Shown: one piece after another, positions 1 through 6,404 of the stretch
Layout: every line of letters starts with the position of its first letter
How positions within the stretch are numbered: position 1 is the stretch's first letter
From: an uncultured Bacteroidales bacterium
Lineage (GTDB): Bacteria > Bacteroidota > Bacteroidia > Bacteroidales > Muribaculaceae
Direction of reading: 5' to 3'
Length of the DNA: 9,417 nucleotides
Assembly (NCBI GenBank): GCA_900549375.1
Contig: URNY01000110.1
Coordinates: 1-9,417 of the forward strand
Notes under the pieces: generated by a model
What the model saw: only the letters and a program-made list of their open reading frames with translations
Databases searched by the model: none
What the model was told of the DNA's origin: nothing
Position numbers and translations under genes: made by a program

Positions 1-57
1 CAGTCGCGCCGATTCACATTTTTTAAGTTTTTACAAGGTTTTTTCAAAAACAAATAA

Positions 58-65
58 TATCTTTG
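58..65 (+). promoter_or_regulatory. Bacteroidetes-type -7 box upstream of the small lipoprotein gene
   Basis: TATCTTTG matches the Bacteroidetes -7 consensus TAnnTTTG exactly. No TTTG -33 box is present at the expected 19-21 bp upstream; that stretch is only T-rich, so this is a half-match. Transcription would start at about 68-72, giving a leader of roughly 75 nt before the ATG at 147. A start at the TTG codon at 84 would leave only about 12-16 nt. Confidence 0.5.
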
Positions 66-146
66 CATCGCTTTTGAAACCGCTTGCGGAAGACTCCTAT
101 TACTACATGGAGACAGCAAAGGCGGATTCATGTATGTTACACTGAG

Positions 147-728
147 ATGTCATTCTTTATTAGGCACAAAGCAGTTATTATCAACGCGCTGGCCATATTC
201 CTCCTCTTCGCTTCCGGATGCTCCGGAAAAGAGGATGCCTCGCGGGCCGCTTCCGACACGGTAGCGGCCAAAACGGAGGATTATCATGCCGACAACGACA
301 TCGCCATGACTTTGCAAAGTATTGTCGATGCTCTCGCCTTGAAGGAACCGCTCGACACTCTTGAATACAATTTCGAAGGAGTGCTGACCGATGGCGAGGG
401 ACATCCGCTCTACACCGACATCCAGGGGTCACCGGGTTTATGGGATGTGGACGTGATTTCGAAGAACTCGGCCGTGATCCGCAACATCTATTTAGGCGAC
501 CTGCTACCTGAGTATCTCGAGAATTATCTCACCACGAGCCTTAACCTCACAAACGACAATATAATAGAGACGGCGCTCTACGACGATGAAGAGGAAACGG
601 AGATCACCGTCTATCGCCTCGACAACTGCTTCATCCGCTTCGAGACGCGCGCCGCCGTAGCGCCCAACGGCCTCGAAGGCCCGCTGGTCCGCATCATGGT
701 CTCCACCGCTCCGCCACCGGAAAGCTAA
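147..728 (+). CDS. small lipoprotein of unknown function
   Basis: I do not recognise this family. The 193-aa product begins with a basic residue or two and a hydrophobic segment, followed by the lipobox-like ASGC with Cys25 as the probable lipidated residue. The next residues, SGKEDAS, are charged, as is common in Bacteroidetes lipoproteins. The mature part is acidic and probably mostly beta-strand with no transmembrane helix. It carries an acidic run (DDEEETE) near residues 155-161 and ends in a Pro-rich tail, APPPES. The reading frame stays open upstream to a TTG at 84, but ATG 147 is preferred: it is the only Met near the signal peptide, and the longer form would put 21 non-hydrophobic residues before it. 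It appears monocistronic and converges on the membrane-protein gene with a 46-bp gap. A role as an envelope lipoprotein is inferred from the N-terminus only. Confidence 0.75.
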   Translation: MSFFIRHKAVIINALAIFLLFASGCSGKEDASRAASDTVAAKTEDYHADNDIAMTLQSIVDALALKEPLDTLEYNFEGVLTDGEGHPLYTDIQGSPGLWDVDVISKNSAVIRNIYLGDLLPEYLENYLTTSLNLTNDNIIETALYDDEEETEITVYRLDNCFIRFETRAAVAPNGLEGPLVRIMVSTAPPPES

Positions 729-774
729 GATTCCGTTTCAACAGCCTATGTATCAGACCCTCAAATTTCAGAAT

Positions 775-1539
775 CTATCTGGGTTTGAAAGATTCGCAGT
801 AATCGTTGGGGTTCACGGATTCCCTGTTAAAAGCGCATCGGTCTGTTGGAATGTCATGGACATAGTAGGCGCAACGACCGCACCGGCGATTGAGATTTCG
901 CCCTTTGGAGCCGGTCGACACACTTCCAACACCAAAAAACAGGAATATCAGATACATCCAGCAGAACATCAGCGTTCCCATGCCATAGAAGAAGAGGTAT
1001 AAGGCCTCCACAATGGCCGGTCTGAGTCCGCCGAGTTTCTTTGACCGCACAATAAGCAATATGGCTTCATTTATGGCGGCTACCGTGAGCGTGATATTGA
1101 TGTTCTGCGTCACATAACCTACCATACAGGAACCGAAAACGATTATCAAGGGACGGAAATGAGTCGCTTTCGAACACCATGTTATCTTGCGGCCTGCAAG
1201 TTTGTCGAAAAAGTTATCGCAGGATCGAGTGCCGAATAGTGTCCATAGTCCCACAATCATCCCTAAAAACAGCGTCAAGCCTATTACCAACGCCATAGAT
1301 TCAGGCATTTTCATGTTGGCATTGGCATTGCGCTTGCGCTCCAAGTCATCCAGCCATTTGAAATAGTTCGGCGTCTCATATTCCTCTCCGCGATGGACAT
1401 TGCCGAGTTTTGTGATTCTTTCCGGTTCTGCAAAAACAGTGACTGATTCATCCATAACACGGAAGCGTTCGGCAAAAGCGCCGGGAATGCCGCTTAGAAA
1501 AGCAATGGCAAAAAGAAGAATTCGCAAAGTATTTTTCAT
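775..1539 (-). CDS. membrane protein with SH3-like N-terminus and four-cysteine C-terminal motif
   Basis: The product is 254 aa. Residues 1-23 form a signal peptide ending AFA, with cleavage likely before ERF. Residues about 26-57 (pattern 'V.D.SVTVFAEP....KLGNVHRGEEYE') resemble a bacterial SH3 domain, with the usual short strand, a sample-value segment and a 'G..v..Ge..e' ending. Hydrophobic segments follow at about 82-103, 129-164 (probably two helices) and 174-206 (one long helix or a hairpin). The loops between them are rich in Arg and Lys, so they are probably cytoplasmic. The tail has Cys220, Cys223, Cys235 and Cys248 in the spacing C-x2-C-x11-C-x12-C and ends 'VNPNDYCESFKPR'. This resembles the small zinc-binding-like tails found on unrelated bacterial proteins. 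A promoter lies about 110 bp upstream, and a 9-bp tandem repeat lies in the leader. It is not an enzyme family I recognise. A sensory or scaffolding role at the inner membrane is only a guess. It appears to be transcribed alone. Confidence 0.8.
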   Translation of the reverse strand: MKNTLRILLFAIAFLSGIPGAFAERFRVMDESVTVFAEPERITKLGNVHRGEEYETPNYFKWLDDLERKRNANANMKMPESMALVIGLTLFLGMIVGLWTLFGTRSCDNFFDKLAGRKITWCSKATHFRPLIIVFGSCMVGYVTQNINITLTVAAINEAILLIVRSKKLGGLRPAIVEALYLFFYGMGTLMFCWMYLIFLFFGVGSVSTGSKGRNLNRRCGRCAYYVHDIPTDRCAFNRESVNPNDYCESFKPR

Positions 1540-1580
1540 AAATGTTATGTTTAGCTGCGTCAGACGGGTTAGCGGGGTTT

Positions 1581-1631
1581 ATAGATCTTATAGATCTTAT
1601 AGATCTTATAGATCTTATAAATCTTATAGAC
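1581..1631. repeat. 9-bp tandem repeat (ATAGATCTT), five copies plus a partial sixth
   Basis: Four perfect ATAGATCTT units run from 1581 to 1616. A fifth copy with one change (ATAAATCTT) follows at 1617-1625, and ATAGA begins a sixth at 1626. Each perfect unit contains the palindrome AGATCT, hence a GATC site, giving four GATC sites exactly 9 bp apart. The array begins 42 bp upstream of the membrane-protein ATG and lies just downstream of its promoter, so it should be transcribed in the 5' leader. Because 9 is a multiple of three, all frames remain open across it and generate spurious Arg-Ser-Tyr or Ile-Arg-Ser repeats. Confidence 0.9.
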
Positions 1632-1645
1632 AATATATACTATCG

Positions 1646-1677
1646 CGAAATTACGAAGATTCTTCCATGAATCCAAA
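1646..1677 (-). promoter_or_regulatory. promoter of the SH3-like membrane protein gene
   Basis: Reading the minus strand, TTTG (1677 to 1674) is followed by a 20-bp spacer and TAATTTCG (1653 to 1646). This matches the Bacteroidetes consensus TTTG-N19-21-TAnnTTTG with one mismatch, in the -7 box. Transcription would begin near 1640-1643, giving a leader of about 100 nt that includes the whole 9-bp repeat array. Confidence 0.65.
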
Positions 1678-1768
1678 GCAATGCGCCATATTCAGGCATT
1701 TCGGCTCCTCTGACTTAGGTGTTGTCTTTATAGCTCGAGTTTCGCATGTAATTTTATATTACGAGAGA

Positions 1769-1785
1769 GAGTCGCGGAGCGACTC
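1769..1785. repeat. 17-bp perfect palindrome, 7-bp arms with a 3-base loop
   Basis: GAGTCGC and GCGACTC are separated by GGA. On either strand this forms a tight GC-rich hairpin, but no U-run follows on either side, so it is not a standard intrinsic terminator. It lies between the terminator of the upstream minus-strand gene and the promoter of the next one. It could be a protein-binding site, a transcription insulator or a dispersed genomic palindrome; the sequence alone does not decide. Confidence 0.6.
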
Positions 1786-1833
1786 ACCTCAATCGGAAAC
1801 CATCTTACTTTAAAATTTTAAGAAACAGTGTCT

Positions 1834-1883
1834 AAAAATATAGCGAGCTTCGAGTCCGACGGGAAGCCGGTTTCGAAGCTCGC
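1834..1883 (-). terminator. intrinsic terminator of the secreted propeller-like protein gene
   Basis: On the minus strand, an 11-bp perfect stem has arms at 1883-1873 and 1853-1843 (GCGAGCTTCGA paired with TCGAAGCTCGC). A 19-nt loop separates the arms, and an inner CCG/CGG pairing can extend the stem. The stem is followed by TATATTTTT (1842 to 1834), the U-rich tail of a factor-independent terminator. It starts 26 bp after the stop codon of the gene at 1909-3648. On the plus strand the nearest T-run is about 20 bases away, so it works in one direction only. Confidence 0.8.
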
Positions 1884-1908
1884 GTTAGTTCTGGAGAATG
1901 GCTTTTTT

Positions 1909-3648
1909 TTACCTCACAGAGATTTTGGCGGAGCCGCAGAGGTAGAGGCCGGGAGCGAGCGGAAGCTCGGTCTTGCCGGATTTTACGGTTCCGGTGAAGG
2001 CGGGGAGGCCGGAGATGTCGAAGATCTCAATCGTGCGTTCAGCATCGCTTTCGATGGTGATTACACCTTTGCCTGCTGTCAGCTTCAATCCGGAAGCCAC
2101 AGCGGATGCCTCAACAGCCGAGGTCTTGGTGTCGAGTTTAAATGCGGCAAGAGATGCGGCAAAACCTCCGGCGGGAGCTGTTGATTTCTCTTCTGTTCCA
2201 TAAAATGCGAAGGGAAGGTTCTTGCCGCCGCGGGCGACTGCATAAAGCGTTTTCGATTGGGGTTCAAAGGCGCAGTCGGTTGTGGTGCAAGTTGCCACGC
2301 CCGAAGCGAGCGTGAATGATTCCGCGTCATCCCAGGAGCGCAGTGTAACACCTTCGGCGGCATTCATCCGATAGCCATAAAGCCAGACTTTTCCTTCAGC
2401 GGCAAACACATTGTCCCACTGACTGATTCCCGTCCCATAGATTTTAGCATCGATGAAGCTTCCGTCGGCAGCGTTAGTTCTATACGCGAAACCCTCCTGA
2501 AGAGTGCCGGAGCAGCTTATGCTCGCTGTTGACTGTCCGGGAGCATATAGAGCGCCAAGCATACCGCCATAGACATACAAAGAGTCGTCGATCACCTCGA
2601 TACCGACCGGTATAAGGGATGATCTGCCGTTTGAGGCGGCCTCAATGGAGCAGACGGCAAGATATTCGGGCACAAGAGCAGTGGAGAGCGCACCCGTCAC
2701 GATGCTATAGGGAGCCGCCGGAAGAGTGGCTGTAACATTGCCGAGATTCAGGCTTCCTCCCTCCTTGCAGGGAGCCACGGCTCCGAGATATAACTTGTCG
2801 CCGGAAGCTTTAAGAGCGAATATGCGGTCGCCGCCGGCAACGGCGCCCGAGGGATTGAGATGCGAGAGATAATTCCCTTCAGGATCGAGTTTTACAAGGA
2901 ACAGCCCCCCGTCTGCACTCTCCTCGGTGATATTGCGGGGAGTGAGGATATGGCATGAATTGCCTGTCCCGGAAATAGCCATAGGAGTGGAGAAAGATCC
3001 GCCGACATAGATATTGCCGGAAGCATCCACCGTGAGCGCCGATGGAGTAACGGCATCTGTTGTCTCGGCCGTTTTGCCGAGAAGCGGCGTCTGGTCCTGC
3101 ACGAAGAAGCGCGACCATTCCACATCGCCTGTCGCAGAGAGTTTCACGATCTGCGCCTGATAGACCCATGCGCTTGTGTTCCATCCTTCCACGGGGACTT
3201 CCGTGCCTGATGCGTCTACAAAACGAGGAGCGAAATAATCATTTCCAAGTTTCGAAGCGCGGGTTTTCAACACGAAAACCACACCCCCGTCGGGAATGGC
3301 CGCGCTTGCAGCAGCAGGGGCTCCATTGGCATAGGCACCGTTCATCGCGACGGCCCACGCCTTTGAGCCATCGGCATTATGTTTAATCACAACAGGGTTA
3401 TAGGTCATCGCCGTTGAAGCAGTGCCGGAAGCCACCTCCTCACCGCCGAAAGTGAACTTGTCGGTAGTCTTTGTCGAGGTGAAATGGCCTATGCTTACGA
3501 GTTTGTTGTCGGCGGTGAGCACAAGAGACGTGATATTGTCTTGCGAACCCGCGCCGCCGTGAAGGCGGTTCCATAGATACTGAGGCGTCTGAGCGCCTGC
3601 TGAAGCTCCTGCCAGAAGGAGCACTGAAAGAAGTAATGTTTTTTCCAT
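1909..3648 (-). CDS. secreted propeller-like protein with T9SS-type C-terminal domain
   Basis: The product is 579 aa. A signal peptide covers residues 1-19 (hydrophobic LLLSVLLLAGASAGA, cleavage before Gln20). The body has repeated short motifs of the SBBP/beta-propeller kind: 'GSQDNITSLVLTADNKLVSIGHF' near 34-56, 'PSALTVDASGNIYVGGSF' at 202-219, 'GDKLYLGAV' at 283-291, 'DDSLYVYGG' at 354-362 and 'GKVWLYGY' at 419-426. The last 58 or so residues (522-579) fit a Por-secretion-type sorting domain: 'GVITIES' strand, 'IEIFDISG' at 540-547, 'LPLAPGLYL' near 562-570, and a terminal strand ending KISVR. By analogy the protein would be exported by Sec, cross the outer membrane by T9SS, and be surface-attached or released. 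No catalytic motif is seen, so a binding or surface-display role is likelier. The ATG at 3648 is the only workable start: an in-frame TAA lies 12 nt upstream and the next Met is residue 81. An intrinsic terminator follows the gene. Confidence 0.8.
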   Translation of the reverse strand: MEKTLLLSVLLLAGASAGAQTPQYLWNRLHGGAGSQDNITSLVLTADNKLVSIGHFTSTKTTDKFTFGGEEVASGTASTAMTYNPVVIKHNADGSKAWAVAMNGAYANGAPAAASAAIPDGGVVFVLKTRASKLGNDYFAPRFVDASGTEVPVEGWNTSAWVYQAQIVKLSATGDVEWSRFFVQDQTPLLGKTAETTDAVTPSALTVDASGNIYVGGSFSTPMAISGTGNSCHILTPRNITEESADGGLFLVKLDPEGNYLSHLNPSGAVAGGDRIFALKASGDKLYLGAVAPCKEGGSLNLGNVTATLPAAPYSIVTGALSTALVPEYLAVCSIEAASNGRSSLIPVGIEVIDDSLYVYGGMLGALYAPGQSTASISCSGTLQEGFAYRTNAADGSFIDAKIYGTGISQWDNVFAAEGKVWLYGYRMNAAEGVTLRSWDDAESFTLASGVATCTTTDCAFEPQSKTLYAVARGGKNLPFAFYGTEEKSTAPAGGFAASLAAFKLDTKTSAVEASAVASGLKLTAGKGVITIESDAERTIEIFDISGLPAFTGTVKSGKTELPLAPGLYLCGSAKISVR

Positions 3649-3652
3649 GCCG

Positions 3653-3683
3653 CAAAATTACCCCATCCGATTGGTGTACGAAA
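3653..3683 (-). promoter_or_regulatory. promoter of the secreted propeller-like protein, possibly giving a leaderless mRNA
   Basis: On the minus strand a perfect -7 box TAATTTTG (3660 to 3653) is preceded, 19 bp away, by TTTC (3683 to 3680), which matches three of four bases of the -33 box. Only four bases (CGGC) lie between the -7 box and the ATG. Transcription would therefore begin at or within a base or two of the start codon. Confidence 0.6.
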
Positions 3684-3730
3684 TACCCATTGTTAGGGAA
3701 ATCCGGATCTGATTTTAACGATTTCTCGGG

Positions 3731-3762
3731 ATTGTCGGCGATTCGGAAATGAGATAATTTTG
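3731..3762 (+). promoter_or_regulatory. promoter of the TonB-receptor operon
   Basis: ATTG (3731-3734), a 20-bp spacer and a perfect -7 box TAATTTTG (3755-3762) match the Bacteroidetes consensus, with one mismatch in the -33 box. Transcription would start near 3766-3769, giving a leader of about 35-38 nt before the GTG start codon of the receptor. The -7 box is identical to that of the divergent gene. Confidence 0.65.
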
Positions 3763-3803
3763 CACTGAATTTTCGAACAGACAATATTCTACGACTGGCA
3801 GAC

Positions 3804-6392
3804 GTGATCCCTACAATCAATTATAAAATACTCGAAGCAGTTATCCTCCTTTCCCTTTCGCCGGGCAACGGCCGTCCTGCCGCCGATTCATCAGCCGGAG
3901 AATCGACAGCCGGCAAAACCACGACACTTCAGGAAGTGGTGGTGACGGCCGGAGAAAGCGAGGGAATCACGAGCGCCTCACGAATCGGGCGCGACGCCAT
4001 GAGCCATCTGCAGCCAACGAGTTTCACCGACCTGCTGGAGCTTCTTCCCGGCAATATGTCGCAGACTCCCGACATGACCGGCGTCAACTCGATATCATTA
4101 CGCGAAACGGGTAACATTACTGCCACGGGGGGAAAATCCGATAACCCCGATTTCGCCATCTCATCGCTCGGCACCCTTTTCATGATCGATGGCGCTCCGG
4201 TGAATACCGAGGCGAACATGAGCGGCATCCCCTCTTATTCCGCAGGCGATCCGGAAGCGAAGCGCGACATCGCCAACCGAGGAGTGGACATGCGGGCAAT
4301 TTCCACCGACAATATCGAGAGCGTGGAAATCGTTCGCGGCATCCCTTCGGCCGAATACGGCAACCTCACCTCGGGACTCGTAAACATCCGCCGCACGCGC
4401 CGGCCGGGGCCTTTCACCGCCCGCTTCAAAGCGGATGAATTCAGCAAACTTCTGACGCTTTCCAAAGGTTTCGGCATAGGAAACACTCTCATAAATATCG
4501 ACGGAGGCTGGCTCGACTCAAAAGCAGACCCGCGCGATAATCTCGAGAACTACAGGCGTCTCAACTTCTCGGCTCGTGTGAATCATGATTTTTATCGGCC
4601 ATGCCTGACGACATCTCTCACCGTGGGAGCGGATTATACCGGTTCGTTCGACAATGCCAAACAGGATCCGGACCTAAGCTATGGCAAGATCGACGATTTC
4701 AAAAGCAGTTATAACCGCATGGCCCTTAAAGCCATGTTGAGAATGGAACCTACCTCCTCTCGCTGGCTGCGGGAAGTGACACTCAACGCTTCGGCAAGCT
4801 ATCAGATCGACCGCACCGAACGCCACAAGCAGGTGGCACCGCAAAGAGCCTCCGTGGCGCCGACCTCGATGGCGGAAGGCGTTCAGGAGGGAAGCTATCT
4901 TCTTTCGGAATATGTCGCCGATTACTTTTCGGAAAGCCGGCCGCTTAGCACATGCGTGAAACTCACGGCAGACGGAGTGCTCCACGGCACCACTCTTTCA
5001 CATGCCTACAAGGCCGGCGCAGAATGGACCGTAGCGAAAAACTTCGGCAAGGGGCAGATTTATGATCTCACCCGCCCTCTGTCTGCTTCGTGGGCAACAC
5101 GACCGCGCGATTACCGCAATATCCCGGCGCTCCATACCCTCTCCTTCTTCGCCGAAGAGAAAGCCACTCTGACCTTCGGCGCCAACATCGCCGAGTTCCA
5201 GGCCGGACTGAGACTCTCAATGCTCCCCGGACTCGACAGCAGATATTACCTATCGGGGCGCGTTCATGCCGACCCGCGTATAAACGCCGTATGGAATTTC
5301 CCGACATTCACAGCCTCAGGCAAAGCCGTAAGGTTGCTACTTGCCGCCGGATACGGACTCACCACCCGCTTCCCTACCATCGACTATATCCATCCGCAGG
5401 TTTCATACAACGATTTCATCGAGCTGAACTATTACGACTCGTCGAAACCCGCGGAGCGAAGCCGCATAATACTGCGCACTTACATCAATGACCCCGCCAA
5501 CCATGCTCTGCGCGCTGCCCGCAACATGAAATGGGAAGTGCGCGGAGGAGGTTCATGGGGGAAGACCACGTTTTCCGTGACCTATTTCCGCGAACGTATG
5601 CGCTCCGGATTCAGATACACCACGGAATACCGTCCATACGAATATACGCTCTACGATGCCTCGGCAATCGATCCCTCTTCCCTTTCGGGCAAACCGCAGA
5701 CCACGGGACTTCCCTATGAAACTCGCAGGGTACTCGCCGGCACGGGAAAGGTGACGAACGGCAGCCGTCTCGACAAAGAGGGGATAGAGTTTCAGCTAAC
5801 AACTCCGCGCTGGTCACTGCTCAAGACCGCTCTGACCGTGAGCGGAGCGTGGTTCCACACGGTTTATTCCTCATCTGAACAGGTGTTTGTGCCGGTATCG
5901 GATGTGGTTGGCAACAGCGCAGTGCGCGACAGATTCGTGGGCCTTTACGATTCCGACAATGGGCGCGCCAACAACCGGTTCAACACCAACTTCATGTTCG
6001 ACACCCAGATTCCGCGTTGGGGACTACTCTTCACCACCTCTTTGCAATGCCTGTGGTTCGAGTCGACACGCCGCATGAAGGAATCGGGAATACCGTCGCA
6101 TTACATATCGGCTGAAGACGGCAAACTGCACCAGTTCCGGGCGGAAGACCTCGACGATCCGCTGCTCCGTCACCTCGTCAGAAATTTCAACGACGATGCA
6201 TTCCGGCGCCAGACAATACCCCCGGCACTCTACGTGAACCTGAAAGCCACCAAGAAGATTGGAAGATGGTTGAGAATATCGGCATTCGTCAACAATATCA
6301 TCGATTATCTCCCCGACTTTCACAGCAACGGTCTGCTGATCAGGCGCAGTGTCGACACATATTTCGGAGCGGAAATAAACATAACGATTTAA
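3804..6392 (+). CDS. TonB-dependent outer-membrane receptor
   Basis: The 862-aa product is a TonB-dependent receptor: a plugged outer-membrane barrel that imports a ligand using energy from TonB-ExbB-ExbD. Residues 1 to about 28 form a modest signal peptide (hydrophobic ILEAVILLSL). The TonB-box-like 'LQEVVVTAG' is at 42-50. The plug spans about 55-196, with 'FMIDGAPVN' at 126-134 and the conserved 'NIESVEIVRGIPSAEYGNLTSG' region at 170-191. The rest is a barrel rich in alternating aromatic strands, ending 'YFGAEINITI', where the terminal residue is Ile rather than the usual Phe. No carboxypeptidase-like regulatory domain and no anti-sigma-contacting signalling domain precede the plug. The start is taken at GTG 3804; no ATG is available before residue 65, and CTG 3795 or ATT 3786 are less likely alternatives. 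It is first in an operon whose next gene begins 12 bp after the stop. A SusC-like glycan importer is unlikely because there is no SusD-like neighbour and no SusC-type N-terminal extension. The ligand is unknown. Confidence 0.92.
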   Translation: MIPTINYKILEAVILLSLSPGNGRPAADSSAGESTAGKTTTLQEVVVTAGESEGITSASRIGRDAMSHLQPTSFTDLLELLPGNMSQTPDMTGVNSISLRETGNITATGGKSDNPDFAISSLGTLFMIDGAPVNTEANMSGIPSYSAGDPEAKRDIANRGVDMRAISTDNIESVEIVRGIPSAEYGNLTSGLVNIRRTRRPGPFTARFKADEFSKLLTLSKGFGIGNTLINIDGGWLDSKADPRDNLENYRRLNFSARVNHDFYRPCLTTSLTVGADYTGSFDNAKQDPDLSYGKIDDFKSSYNRMALKAMLRMEPTSSRWLREVTLNASASYQIDRTERHKQVAPQRASVAPTSMAEGVQEGSYLLSEYVADYFSESRPLSTCVKLTADGVLHGTTLSHAYKAGAEWTVAKNFGKGQIYDLTRPLSASWATRPRDYRNIPALHTLSFFAEEKATLTFGANIAEFQAGLRLSMLPGLDSRYYLSGRVHADPRINAVWNFPTFTASGKAVRLLLAAGYGLTTRFPTIDYIHPQVSYNDFIELNYYDSSKPAERSRIILRTYINDPANHALRAARNMKWEVRGGGSWGKTTFSVTYFRERMRSGFRYTTEYRPYEYTLYDASAIDPSSLSGKPQTTGLPYETRRVLAGTGKVTNGSRLDKEGIEFQLTTPRWSLLKTALTVSGAWFHTVYSSSEQVFVPVSDVVGNSAVRDRFVGLYDSDNGRANNRFNTNFMFDTQIPRWGLLFTTSLQCLWFESTRRMKESGIPSHYISAEDGKLHQFRAEDLDDPLLRHLVRNFNDDAFRRQTIPPALYVNLKATKKIGRWLRISAFVNNIIDYLPDFHSNGLLIRRSVDTYFGAEINITI

Positions 6393-6404
6393 ACATAACT
6401 CACT

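Larger units (their letters stand above)
1540..1908. other. 369-bp non-coding region between two minus-strand genes
   Basis: This stretch holds the leader and promoter of the SH3-like membrane protein gene (1540-1677), including the 9-bp tandem repeat, and a 17-bp perfect palindrome (1769-1785). It also holds the terminator of the secreted propeller-like protein (1834-1883). Between 1680 and 1768 I see only AT-rich sequence with no convincing gene. Open frames crossing it on either strand lack a signal or domain and are rich in repeat-derived Ser, Tyr and Arg, so I treat them as non-coding. Confidence 0.7.

Noticed and set aside
84..146. TTG codon at 84 as start of the small lipoprotein
   Set aside because: It would place 21 polar residues before the signal peptide and lie about 12-16 nt from the likely transcription start. 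ATG 147 gives a standard lipoprotein signal.
745..800. Possible shared terminator in the convergent gap (CAGACCC pairing with GGGTTTG)
   Set aside because: The stem has a G-U pair, a long loop and no U-run on either strand, and its right arm is inside the membrane-protein coding sequence.
1400..1813. Plus-strand open frame with repeated Arg-Ser-Tyr residues
   Set aside because: The repeats are only the translation of the 9-bp tandem array, and the frame overlaps the start of the well-supported minus-strand membrane-protein gene. It has no domain or signal.
1828..2184. Plus-strand open frame opposite the end of the secreted propeller-like protein
   Set aside because: It runs through the terminator hairpin and antisense to the conserved C-terminal sorting-like domain. 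No plausible start or family is visible.
3740..3780. Fur-like operator near the receptor promoter
   Set aside because: The AT-rich sequence around the -7 box shows only scattered inverted similarity and no convincing 19-bp palindrome.
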